Origin: Nematostella vectensis
Taxonomy: Eukaryota > Cnidaria > Anthozoa > Actiniaria > Edwardsiidae
Length of the DNA stretch: 64,000 nucleotides
Assembly (NCBI RefSeq): GCF_932526225.1
Contig: NC_064042.1
Span: 787,001-851,000, forward strand
Direction of reading: 5' to 3'
Shown: positions 24,545 to 35,727 of the stretch, in pieces
Layout: the number at the start of each line of letters is the position of its first letter
Numbering within the stretch: the first letter of the stretch is position 1
Program-made: the position numbers and the translations under genes
Notes under the pieces: generated by a model
The model's database searches: none
Told to the model about the DNA's origin: nothing
What the model saw: only the letters and a program-made list of their open reading frames with translations

Positions 24545-27500
24545 GTAGGCTACCCGGTAGAGTTGAACTTACATGTGATTGATAGGTCACCCGGTAGAGT
24601 TGTACTTACATGTGATTGATAGGTCACCCGGTAGAGTTGTACTTACATGTGATTGATAGGTCACCCGGTAGAGTTGTACTTACATGTGATTGATAGGTCA
24701 CCCGGTAGAGTTGAACTTACATGTGATTGATAGGTCACCCGGTAGAGTTTTACTTACATGTGATTAATAGGTTACCCGGTAGAGTTGTACTTACATGTGA
24801 TTGATAGGTCACCCAGTAGAGTTGTACTTACATGTGATTGATAGGTCACCCGGTAGAGTTGTACTTACATGTGATTGATAGGTCCCCCGGTAGAGTTGAA
24901 CTTACATGTGATTGACAGGTCCCCCGGTAGAGTTGAACTTACATGTGATTGGTAGGCTACCCGGTAGAGTTGAACTTACATGTGATTGATAGGTTACCCG
25001 GTAGAGTTGTACTTACATGTGATTGATAGGTTACCCGGTAGAGTTGTACTTACATGTGATTGATAGGTTACCCGGTAGAGTTGTACTTACATGTGATTGA
25101 TAGGTCCCCCGGTAGAGTTGAACTTACATGTGATTGATAGGTCACCCGGTAGAGTTGTACTTACATGTGATTGATAGGTCCCCCGGTAGAGTTGAACTTA
25201 CATGTGATTGATAGGCTACCCGGTAGAGTTGTACTTACATGTGATTGATAGGTCACCCGGTAGAGTTGTACTTACATGTGATTGATAGGTCACCCGGTAG
25301 AGTTGTACTTACATGTGATTGATAAGTTACCCGGTAGAGTTGTACTTACATGTGATTGATAGGTTGCCCGGTAGAGTTGTACTTACATGTGATTGATAGG
25401 TCACCCGGTAGAGTTGTACTTACATGTGATTGATAGGTCACCCGGTAGAGTTGTACTTACATGTGATTGATAAGTTACCCGGTAGAGTTGTACTTACATG
25501 TGATTGATAGGTTACCCGGTAGAGTTGTACTTACATGTGATTGATAGGTCACCCGGTAGAGTTGTACTTACATGTGATTGATAGGTCACCCGGTAGAGTT
25601 GTACTTACATGTGATTGATAGGTTACCCGGTAGAGTTGTACTTACATGTGATTGATAGGTTGCCCGGTAGAGTTGTACTTACATGTGATTGATAGGTCAC
25701 CCGGTAGAGTTGTACTTACATGTGATTGATAGGTCACCCGGTAGAGTTGTACTTACATGTGATTGATAGGTCACCTGGTAGAGTTGTACTTACATGTGAT
25801 TGATAGGTCACCCGGTAGAGTTGTACTTACATGTGATTGATAGGTTGCCTGGTAGAGTTGTACTTACATGTGATTGATAGGTCACCTGGTAGAGTTGTAC
25901 TTACATGTGATTGATAGGTCACCCGGTAGAGTTGTACTTACATGTGATTGATAGGTTACCCGGTAGAGTTGTACTTACATGTGATTGATAGGTTGCCCGG
26001 TAGAGTTGTACTTACATGTGATTGATAGGTCACCCAGTAGAGTTGTACTTACATGTGATTGATAAGTTACCCGGTAGAGTTGTACTTACATGTGATTGAT
26101 AGGTCACCCGGTAGAGTTGTACTTACATGTGATTGATAGGTTACCCGGTAGAGTTGTACTTACATGTGATTGATAGGTCACCCAGTAGAGTTGTACTTAC
26201 ATGTGATTGATAGGTTACCTGGTAGAGTTGTACTTACGTGTGATTGATAGGTCACCCGGTAGAGTTGTACTTACATGTGATTGATAGGTTACCTAGTAGA
26301 GTTGTACTTACGTGTGATTGATAGGTCACCCGGTAGAGTTGTACTTACATGTGATTGATAGGTCACCCGGTAGAGTTGTACTTACATGTGATTGATAGGT
26401 TAACCGGTAGAGTTGTACTTACATGTGATTGATAGGTCACCCGGTAGAGTTGTACTTACATGTGATTGATAGGTCACCAGGTAGAGTTGTACTTACATGT
26501 GATTGATAGGTCACCCGGTAGAGTTGTACTTACATGTGATTGATAGGTCACCCGGTAGAGTTGAACTTACATGTGATTGATAGGTCCCCCGGTAGAGTTG
26601 TACTTACATGTGATTGATAGGTCACCCGGTAGAGTTGAACTAACATGTGATTGATAGGTCACCCGGTAGAGTTGTACTTACATGTGATTGATAAGTTACC
26701 CGGTAGAGTTGTACTTACATGTGATTGATAGGTTAACCAGTAGAGTTGTACTTACATGTGATTGATAGGTTACCTGGTAGAGTTGTACTTACATGTGATT
26801 GATAGGTCACCCGTAGAGTTGTACTTACATGTGATTGATAGGTTACCTGGTAGAGTTGTACTTACATGTGATTGATAGGTTACCTGGTAGAGTTGAACTT
26901 ACATGTGATTGATAGGTCACCCTGTAGAGTTGAACTTACATGTGATTGATAGGTTACCTGGTAGAGTTGAACTTACATGTGATTGATAGGTCACCCGGTA
27001 GAGTTGTACTTACATGTGATTGATAGGTCACCCGGTAGAGTTGTACTTACATGTGATTGATAGGTTACCTGGTAGAGTTGTACTTACATGTGATTGATAG
27101 GTCACCCGGTAGAGTTGTACTTACATGTGATTGATAGGTCACCCGGTAGAGTTGTACTTACATGTGATTGATAGGTTACCTGGTAGAGTTGTACTTACAT
27201 GTGATTGATAGGTCACCCGGTAGAGTTGTACTTACATGTGATTGATAGGTTACCCAGTAGAGTTGTACTTACATGTGATTGATAGGTTAACCGGTAGAGT
27301 TGTACTTACATGTGATTGATAGGTTACCCGGTAGAGTTGTACTTACATGTGATTGATAGGTCACCCGGTAGAGTTGTACTTACATGTGATTGATAGGTCA
27401 CCCGGTAGAGTTGTACTTACATGTGATTGATAGGTCACCCGGTAGAGTTGTACTTACATGTGATTGATAGGTTACCTGGTAGAGTTGTACTTACATGTGA

Positions 27501-29098
27501 TTGATAGGTTACCTGGTAGAGTTGAACTTACATGTGATTGATAGGTCACCTGGTAGAGTTGAACTTACATGTGATTGATAGGTTACCTGGTAGAGTTGAA
27601 CTTACATGTGATTGATAGGTAACCCGGTAGAGTTGTACTTACATGTGATTGATAGGTTACCCGGTAGAGTTGTACTTAGATGTGATTGATAGGTCACCTG
27701 GTAGAGTTGTACTTACATGTGATTGATAGGTCACCCGGTAGAGTTGTACTTACATGTGATTGATAGGTCACCCGGTAGAGTTGTACTTACATGTGATTGA
27801 TAGGTCACCCGGTAGAGTTGAACTTACATGTGATTGATAGGTCACCCGGTAGAGTTGTACTTACATGTGATTGATAAGTTACCCGGTAGAGTTGTACTTA
27901 CATGTGATTGATAGGTTAACCAGTAGAGTTGTACTTACATGTGATTGATAGGTTACCCGGTAGAGTTGTACTTAAATGTGATTGATAGGTCACCCGGTAG
28001 AGTTGTACTTACATGTGATTGATAGGTCACCCGGTAGAGTTGTACTTACATGTGATTGATAGGTCACCCAGTAGAGTTGTACTTACATGTGATTGATAGG
28101 TCACCCGGTAGAGTTGAACTTACATGTGATTGATAGGTCCCCCGGTAGAGTTGTACTTACATGTGATTGATAGGTCACCCGGTAGAGTTGTACTTACAAT
28201 ATGTGATTGATAGGTCACCCGGTAGAGTTGAACTTACATGTGATTGATAGGTCACCCGGTAGAGTTGTACTTACATGTGATTGATAAGTTACCCGGTAGA
28301 GTTGTACTTACATGTGATTGATAGGTTAACCAGTAGAGTTGTACTTACATGTGATGGATAGGTTACCCGGTAGAGTTGTACTTACATGTGATTGATAGGT
28401 CACCCGGTAGAGTTGTACTTACATGTGATTGATAGGTCACCTGGTAGAGTTGTACTTACATGTGATTGATAGGTCACCCGGTAGAGTTGTACTTACATGT
28501 GATTGATAGGTCACCCGGTAGAGTTGAACTTACATGTGATTGATAGGTCCCCCGGTAGAGTTGAACTTACATGTGATTGATAGGTCACCCGGTAGAGTTG
28601 CACTTACATGTGATTGGTAGGTCACCCGGTAGAGTTGAACTTACATGTGATTGGTAGGTTACCCGGTAAAGTTGTACTTACATGTGATTGATACGTTACC
28701 CAGTAGAGTTGTACTTACATGTGATTGGTAGGTTACCCGGTAAAGTTGTACTTACATGTGATTGATACGTTACCCAGTAGAGATGTACTTACATGTGATT
28801 AATACGTTACCCAGTAGAGATGTACTTACATGTGATTGGTAGGTTACCCGGTAAAGTTGTACTTACATGTGATTGATACGTTACCCAGTAGAGATGTACT
28901 TACATGTGATTAATACGTTACCCAGTAGAGATGTACTTACATGTGATTTATAGGTCACCCGGTAAAGTTGTACTTACATGTGATTGATACGTTACCCAGT
29001 AGAGATGTACTTACATGTGATTAATACGTTACCCAGTAGAGATGTACTTACATGTGATTTATAGGTCACCCGGTAGAGTTGAACTTACATGTGATTGA
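24545..29098. repeat. 37-bp minisatellite, about 122 copies
   Basis: The unit is CACCCGGTAGAGTTGTACTT plus ACATGTGATTGATAGGT. Variation is concentrated in the CACCC/TACCC/CCCCC positions and in GTA/GAA. The last 400 bp carry a distinct variant (AATACGTTACCCAGTAGAG), consistent with a younger local expansion at that end. On the minus strand each unit contains ATGTAAGTACAA, a strong 5' splice-site consensus. The array lies inside the CD38-like locus, whose transcribed strand is minus. Confidence 0.97.
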
Positions 29099-29334
29099 CA
29101 GAGGTACCGATGGTGTGCATAACAATTATTCGCAGCTCTGTTACAAAATGGCTCTGGAGATTAGGAAGCTCATATTTTCCGAAGAAGCTGAAACGTAAAG
29201 GCTGTTTATATTTTTCATAGCAAGATTATTTCATAAGCAAAGAACCAGTTTTTTTTTGTGTGCATCCATACGCATGAGAGCAAGCTGCGAATCCCACTAT
29301 TGACGTAATGCGTGGTTCCAGAAACGATTTATAC

Positions 29335-29411
29335 CTCTGGAGGAATATAACATTCTTAATAACAACTGGACATAAATGTTGTCAGAAATTGCTTCGACCA
29401 CACCTGATGTG
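29335..29411 (-). CDS. Possible CD38-like exon with the catalytic glutamate
   Basis: Between AAAAATAG (29412 upward) and a GTATAA donor (29334 downward), a minus-strand frame reads TSGVVEAISDNIYVQLLLRM. The start resembles the family block T-x-G-x-V-E-x that follows the conserved Asn-Ser in human CD38, and human CD38 also has an intron just before this block. The acceptor has a poor pyrimidine tract and the rest of the exon is not clearly conserved, so chance resemblance is possible. Confidence 0.25.
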
Positions 29412-30252
29412 CTATTTTTAGGGGTAAGATTTGATGTTGACAACACCCAAAGTGCTATCCATGAGGGTTGAAATATGTTTTTATATGGGATCCCCCCCCC
29501 CTCCCGGAGCTAATTAGTTTTTCCAAGATGGCGGATCCCCGACAACCCAGGGACACGACTCGTACCCGGTCTCCCAAGGTCTGCACGCAGCAATCCGCGG
29601 CCACACAGTTGATTTTTCACAGACGTGTCTCCACCCTCACCCTCAAAAGTCAAATGGTGCCCCCCTTTACCTGTTTTTGCGATAGGCGGGTACCCATGAT
29701 CCATTAGTGTCCACGCGCGACCCGTTAACCATGACACGCGCGACACCACGCGTGCGCTCTGCAAACTGATAAACATACAAATCGTCTGCTGAAAAAAACA
29801 ATAACTGACATACAAACAGCCGCCAATGAAACAAACAAACAAACGGTTAGAGAGAAATGCAGCTGACAGTCTGTGTGAAATGAAATTACAGTTATTTCCC
29901 AGTAGGGGTAGGGATGTAAGATCTTGGTAAGGGGAGGGTTTTCGTGACGAGAAAAAAAATCTTCCCCTAAACAATACCTACTAAGTGCAAGGTGCCGTAT
30001 GATAAACGTTACCAGAAAAAAAAAATAACATAAAACACCCAAGTATTTGTCATGTCGAACCAGAATGCTGGTTAAAAAGGGAAGGAGAATTATGGGACCA
30101 TACTTTATCACCCCCCTATGCAGTTGTCCTTGATTCAGGACCCAGTCCCTGTAATTTTCTTTAGTTTTCTTTCCCCCAATGTCCCTACGGAACTTGCGCG
30201 ATGCCAGACTCCGGAATACCCCCTCCCCCAGGGGTCTTGTGTCGCTACGCAC

Positions 30253-30385
30253 CTTGCGCGATGCCAGACCCCAAAATGCGGCGAAGTAATCGCAGTTCGT
30301 CGGGCACGACACATAATCGATCCCGTCTGAAGCGTTACGCGGAAGTGTTACGTTACCACACCACGTTAACCCGTTCACCAGCCAA
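30253..30385 (-). CDS. CD38-like: CD38-like gene, exon with the TWCG block
   Basis: On the minus strand the acceptor CATTTGCAG (30386 upward) opens a frame reading WLVNGLTWCGNVTLPRNASD. It continues with a CPTNCDYF block and AAFWGLASRK, and ends at the donor AAG|GTGCGT. The order L-T-W-C-G, then a C-x-x-x-C pair, then F-W-x-x-x-S-R-K is the signature of this segment of ADP-ribosyl cyclases. The tryptophan in AAFW corresponds to an active-site tryptophan in CD38. The exon is 133 bp, starting with one base of a split codon and ending on a codon boundary, as in the human gene. An NVT and an NAS glycosylation sequon are present. Part of its 3' end is repeated just downstream in the intron. Confidence 0.75.
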
Positions 30386-30469
30386 CTGCAAATGGATATA
30401 AGACGGAGGTAGATTACTATACCCGAGTAAAGGCGCAATAATGACGCGATAACGCATGAGTGCTTACAC

Positions 30470-30750
30470 CAAGCATTGTGTTACGTCAGGCGTTGTGTTC
30501 AACCAGGCAATGTGTTAAACCATAAGCGTTGTTTGTTATACAGGCTATGTTTTATGCAGGAGTTGCGTTTTGTAGGCGTGGCGTTACCCCAAGCATTGCG
30601 TTACGTAGGCGTTGCGTTACACCAAGCGTTGCGTTTCGTAGTCGTTGCGTTACGTTATACCAAGCGTTGCGTTATGCAGACGTTGCGTTATGCCAGGTGC
30701 GTTGCGTTACACCAAGCGTTGCGTTATGCCTGGTGCGTTACGTTACCCGG
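30470..30750. repeat. Degenerate GTTGCGTTACACCAAGC repeat
   Basis: About 15 imperfect copies of a 17-19-bp unit (AAGCGTTGCGTTACACC) lie in an intron of the CD38-like gene. The plus-strand frames of about 100 codons here are repeat artefacts. Confidence 0.8.
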
Positions 30751-31509
30751 CCATGGTATCTTCGAGTGTTGTGTATAGTAGGTCGATGTAGCTTGCGTAA
30801 GAATGGACAAGTTTCATCGTCCCCGACCAGAACAGTGACTGAAATAACAGATATAAAACAGATGGTTAGTTGAAAATCTAAACAAGAAAAAAATAAATAA
30901 ATAAAATTAAAATTCAAAAAATGATAATGTAACGAAATTAATTTATATTTTGCTGTAGGTAGTCTTATATCAGATACGGAGGTCGGTTGCTTCTCCTTTG
31001 AACTAAAGATTTTGAGCAGACTTGCCACCAACATATTGCCTGCAATTATGAATTGGTGCAATGAAATGAAACACAATAGTCCAATCAATCTACGGTTTAA
31101 GATCGGACTAATTGCACCACAAGGTTTTTCAACGTTTTTGTATTAATTTAGTCTCCCTTTACAACATACTAAAAGTCTAAAAAAAATCACGCAAACACCC
31201 CGAAAAACCGCATCGAATTTCCCTATACAAGGCTTGTATGAAAAACCACAGGAATCCACCACTATAAATGATAAGAAATATATATTTCTATAAGATCTGG
31301 ATAAAAATCAACGTTATCTGATATAGCTCATCTATTTTGGGCAAAACCCACAGGTTACTATCTTTACGGGTGTTTAGAAGGAGAATTAAGCACATCATGT
31401 AATCATTATCAATTTGTTTAATTTAATGGCGTTGATCTCAAGTTTATTGTAATCTTTAAGCAATCCTGCTTTCAGTTATAATTATTAAGCGTGATTTTAA
31501 ATGCAGGAC

Positions 31510-32694
31510 TGTACAGGACCCGAAATGATCCCAGGACCCGAAACGATCCCAGGACCCGAAATGATCCCCAAAAGTACCCCAACTGATCCTCGGACCCGAA
31601 ACGATACCGAGGAGTCCCCGAAATCAACCCCAAGGAATTGCGGTAATGGAAAAAGGGAAAGCAGAAGAAATACTTGCAATTCTTGAAGCATAATTAAGGG
31701 TTAACAGCGACTCTATTTCTAAACAACGTGACTTAAAAATATTAAATTTCAACACAATACTTCTATTTATTACATTGCCCGGCGTTAAACCGGGCACACA
31801 ACTTTTAATTGCTACTGAAAGAAATACAGATGTATAAACATAGTACAGCTTTGCTCAGATCATTCAAACTTTTGACCTTCCATCACACTCTAAACATTTT
31901 GCGGTTCCGACACATGACTCTGACACTATAAATCTCATTTCTGGTGAACATCACCCCTAAAAATTAATATTCATTCGACAACCTAAACATGTATTTCACC
32001 ACGAAATCCTTGTTCACACGAGCGAATATTTACCGACACATTTTAGGCAGCCGGTTTGGCCGAGAAGATGGAATGACAAAAGCACACTGAGTAATACACT
32101 CGAACAACCCTTCTACTACCGATGCAAAATATTAAGAGGATGTGGCTTTTGTTGAAAGCAATATTATGTGAGTTTTGAACTTCCTCATGTAGTCGTGCGT
32201 ACACCCCGGCATGATCTCATGATATGATAGGTCTTTCATTCACCGAAGACAAACATGCCAAAAAAAAACAAACTTTAAAACATTTCGCTTCCTATAAAAA
32301 GCAGCATCATGTCCTATCTGTAAAGACTTTCTTTTATGGCTTGTTATGTAAAAATGATTTATCCACGCCGGGTTCTTCAAATTACTATCACAAAGAATTG
32401 TTAGTTGACCCCAATTTCTGACTCAACCACTGTATTCCCCCGCAGTCGTATATTAAAATCTTAATACTATAGTTTTAGTTAATGTAAATTCCCTTTTAAT
32501 AACACAAACAAAGCTAAATGTTTCATATGTTTTTAAAACTGAAAGCCAATCCTTACACATTCCTTTAGTTGTCCATTACTGTAATTCCTTGGGGTTCATT
32601 TCGGGGACTCTTGGGGATCGTTTCGGGTCCCGGGATCAGTTGGGGAACTTTTGGGGATCGTTTCGGGTCCTGGGATCATTTCGGGTCCTGTACA
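31510..32694. mobile_element. Nested 1.2-kb element with about 130-bp inverted repeats
   Basis: The left end is built of repeats of GGACCCGAAATGATCCCA and the right end is its complement, with the blocks CCAACTGATCC and CCCCAAGGAATT in matching mirrored order. The ends carry TGTACAGGACCC. The interior (31700-32550) has no recognisable gene; a 65-codon plus-strand frame at 32224 is not called. Confidence 0.7.
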
Positions 32695-32704
32695 GGACCA
32701 CAGC

Positions 32705-33714
32705 TGTCGTTTCAGCGCTCAAATCTAGCCACCCCTAGAAGACCTTGAACAACATATATCTCCTTTGAGCTCTGAAACTTTCCTCCAGCATTGTTAGACT
32801 TAATGATGAGTGTGGCAGAATTTTCTTTAAATGTTGAGCAAGTACCCGAGGGAAAGCGGTTGTGGCACAATGGAAACGGAAGCTGATGACGAATCGAATA
32901 TATGATTGCTTATGTGGAAAGCTGCGGTAATTCCGCACGGAAGCCCATGACATCTTCCTGAGCCGAAATCCAAATCTACACGAAGATGTGGGGAATGACG
33001 GCCATAAATGAGCTGCTAGGGAAAAGTTTTAATGTTATTTCTATTTCTTATTTTATTTTTTTTGCTTTTATCCATGCGCTTCTTGGTTGTGATACCACCT
33101 TCCATGAATACGGGTAGGAAAGGGGGTATCGTTCAAGAAGGTCTCCTTACCCTACATCCGTGCACGTAGGCAGCTGTTAACAGGACAGAGCTAGGAAAGT
33201 AACAAAATCTTTCCCTAACTTCAGCATCAGCCATGTTCCACAGTTCCAAGTTCCAGTATTCCATCAAGTCAACCAATGGAAAGGCGATAGAAAGGCGGTC
33301 TGAAGTCTGAGCCTAGATGTTGGTCAACGACAGGGTGAACCCTTAACAGATCTTGAGATACCTCCAGGACTGCAGCACGTTTAGTGCTCCTGCCGCATGA
33401 ACAATCTAGTGTGTTCGCCCTACGGCCAATGCAAAGGGTCATCGTGTACTAATTCCATCTCAACAAGGTCTTAATTTTAAAAAAAATTAAAAAGACTTTC
33501 GACATTAAGAAATCTATTTTCACAGAAAAATAAGAATGGTTATATAATATATAATCATTATATACATTATATACCATAATATAATAATATACTATAATTT
33601 AATATATAATCATCTTTAATGTGTCCATATACTTTCTTGATTAATACTGAATCAATGACATTATTATTGAGAGGCACTAAGCCCTATTTGTATGAGAACC
33701 TGTATTACATCACG
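32705..33714. other. Interior of the foldback element, nothing firmly recognised
   Basis: AT-rich, with TATA runs near 33540-33600. No gene is called. A minus-strand frame around 33190-33340 is open for about 60 codons but resembles nothing I can name. Confidence 0.4.
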
Positions 33715-34393
33715 TATAGTCATTTAAAAAACGAAATGTCATTTTACCCAAAATAACTGAATCATTAAAAAAAAACTTTAATTTTTTATCCTAATTGTGT
33801 AGAAATATATATCTCTAATAATCTCTAGTGTAAAAAAATCCTTTTTTCTAAAGTATGTATTTTTTCGTTATTTCCATGATTTGGGATCCCTGTGGTTTTT
33901 CATACAAGCCTTGTATGGGGAAATTCGATCCCGTTTTTCGGGGTGTTTGCGTGCTCCGATTTTTTTAGACTTTTAGTATGTTATAGAGGGATACTTTCTG
34001 TGCAAAAAACCGTTAAAAAAACTTGTGTTGCAATTAGTCCGATGTTGACCCCTTTTTTGAAGTAGATTGACTGGACTAAACCACCAAAAGTAGAACAATT
34101 CATTATGCATATACAGATTTTGGGATCCCTGTGATTTATTAAAGGCGCGGGACGTTGGTTCTAGTGCAAATCGAAACCGGAAGCCCGCGAGAATCAAGCT
34201 ACACAAATATTCCATAAATATGTATCATGTCTATGATCATGCCGGATGCCATAAAATCTTTTTTAACTTTTAGGGATGTCCAAAACTTCTCGGGATCCTA
34301 AGAATCAATCAGAGTCCAACTTAAACATAATATATTTACGAGTGATTTATAGTTTATGTCCAACCGGATTGTATTTGGATTGTATTTCTCTAC

Positions 34394-34693
34394 CTTGTCT
34401 AAAAGATGTCCCTCGACGACAGCCGCGAAGTAAGGCTCGTAGTCTTGAAACGTCAGCGAACACGGATCCTTGAATGCGAAAGCATCATAAAGCGCCAGCC
34501 ACACGGAGCTGCAGTTAACAGACGAGCGATAAACGTCATCGAGCATAAACTCTTTATAGTAATAACATCGACCGAGAACGATGTCCTTGAAGTTTCTTGT
34601 GGTGCCAGTGTTTCTGGTTCCGCTTGAGGAGATACTATACAGGTGGACTGCCACCAGAACTAGAAGTACAGCAGAACTTAGTAGGAAACGCAT
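34394..34693 (-). CDS. CD38-like: CD38-like gene, first coding exon
   Basis: The frame starts at ATG 34691-34693 (an upstream GTG at 34753 is not used as a start) and ends at the donor GACAAG|GTAGAG. It encodes exactly 100 residues. Residues 1-20 (MRFLLSSAVLLVLVAVHLYS) are a signal peptide or signal anchor. They are followed by a short serine/threonine stalk and GTTRNFKDIVLGRCYYYKEF. The cysteines in GRC, VNCSSVW and DPCSLT, followed by DYEPYF, match the N-terminal part of the ADP-ribosyl cyclase fold, including the Q/S-V-W block and the spacing from DY to the exon end. The exon ends at the same place as human CD38 exon 1. Role: ecto-enzyme using NAD, inferred from the family. Confidence 0.75.
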
Positions 34694-34859
34694 CTCTGCT
34701 CTTCCGATAAGCAATGAGGAATTGGTTTTGTTGTTTTTGGTATCAAGAGACACCCAGCTGATTTGCTACGAGGTGTCATGTTCTGTCACGCAAGTATCCG
34801 TGTAGTTCTGTGCGTAGCGGGCGGCGCGGAGGGGGAGGAGCCTGTGACACGTGACACCC

Positions 34860-35270
34860 GCAGAAGAGTCTATAGATGTTAATCAAGCGGAATCTATTTC
34901 ATGAGGGGCAAACCGAAAGTAATTATCCATTTCTTCTATAGTAATTGTCCATTTACATAAGAGCGCTTTGTACAAGTTTCTCGTGTTACAGAGGTTAGAA
35001 GTTTGTTAAAAAAACCACAGTTCACGAAATATATGAGCATTTAACAAGAAACAAAATATTTACATCCAATACTCTGTAAAGCAGCATAGAATAAGATTTT
35101 TTGAAAAATGTATTGGGTAAGCCACTATTATAATTTTTGTTTTGCGTCTCGCAAAAAGCTTAAATGTTTACTTGCCATTCTGACGCAAAGCAAACAAGTG
35201 AACATACGATGATAAATTAAAAGGAAAAGAGAAATAGTGTTATCTTACGACCCGTAAGTGTGTTTTGGCC
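34860..35270. other. Upstream flank of the CD38-like gene, nothing recognised
   Basis: AT-rich DNA without a supported gene. Any promoter of the CD38-like gene would lie here, but no clear element is seen. Confidence 0.4.
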
Positions 35271-35272
35271 GT

Positions 35273-35490
35273 ATAGCGACAAAAAAGTGCCCACAAATTC
35301 AACCTGATTTTCCTGAAATCACGACTTCTATTCACAATTACAATACTAGGTCTACAAAAAATCTTCCTTTTCACAATTCAGTCCTCTACTACAAAATTCG
35401 TGCAAACGCTAAACAACTCAGTCCTCTACTAAAAAAAAATCGTACAAACGCTGAACAATTCAGTCCTCTACTACATAATTCGTACAAACG
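35273..35490 (+). repeat. Possible LINE scrap followed by a 42-bp repeat, three copies
   Basis: A short plus-strand stretch reads ITTSIHNYNTRSTKNLPF, a motif common near the 3' end of LINE reverse transcriptases. It is followed by three copies of a 42-bp unit around AATTCAGTCCTCTACTA and CGTACAAACGCT. The LINE assignment is weak. Confidence 0.35.
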
Positions 35491-35503
35491 TTAATAAATT
35501 CAT

Positions 35504-35576
35504 ACCCTGGGTGCCAGAGGCGAACGCTTCGCTTAATTAGTTGGCGCCGCGAAGCTCGGGCCTCTGTACCCAGGGT
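35504..35576. mobile_element. 73-bp micro-MITE with 7-bp target duplication
   Basis: The ends are ACCCTGGGTGCCAGAGGC and its near complement (GCCTCTGTACCCAGGGT). The element is flanked on both sides by AATTCAT (35497-35503 and 35577-35583). The interior is only about 38 bp and cannot encode anything. Confidence 0.75.
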
Positions 35577-35727
35577 AATTCATTCAGCCCTCTACCCTAT
35601 AATCTGAAATTCTCTTCCTCCCTCGTTGGCTTTTTTTTATTTCAAGAATGTTTTTACTAAAAAAAGATTACCAGCGCATGACACTTTTCTCTTATGCCGC
35701 CATGCGCCCCCGCACAATACTGAGACA

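Larger units (their letters stand above)
31030..34125. mobile_element. 3.1-kb foldback/TIR element with imperfect 300-bp arms
   Basis: The left arm (about 31030-31340) and right arm (about 33715-34125) are inverted relatives. Shared blocks include AACATACTAAAAGTCTAAAA, CGCAAACACCCCGAAAAAC, ATACAAGGCTTGTATG and TCGGACTAATTGCA, in mirrored order. The arms differ by small gaps. No transposase is visible between them. A second TIR element is nested inside, so the outer one is older. Exact ends and target duplication are not resolved. Confidence 0.65.
22088..34693 (-). other. CD38-like: CD38/ADP-ribosyl cyclase-like gene locus (exons partly resolved)
   Basis: Four separated minus-strand exons, plus one doubtful one, fit one ADP-ribosyl cyclase gene read from 34693 down to 22088. 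Known members of this family are ecto-enzymes or secreted enzymes that turn NAD into cyclic ADP-ribose and ADP-ribose. The exons match the family in order: N-terminal signal and first cysteines (34394-34693), TWCG block (30253-30385), a possible catalytic-Glu exon (29335-29411), the last cysteine pair (23936-24016) and a C-terminal membrane segment (22088-22202). The splice phases of the last two fit each other. Human CD38 has equivalents of exons 2, 4, 6 and 7 that I could not locate here. They may lie in sequence I failed to read, or the gene may be damaged. Introns are full of minisatellites. Confidence 0.6.

Noticed and set aside
24545-29098. Regular 37-bp repeats resembling a CRISPR array
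   Set aside because: The units follow directly without unique spacers, and the genome is animal. It is a minisatellite.
29725-30252. Continuation of the minus-strand frame beyond the TWCG exon
   Set aside because: The frame runs through a GTGCGT donor, and the following residues have no similarity to ADP-ribosyl cyclases, so it is intron read-through.
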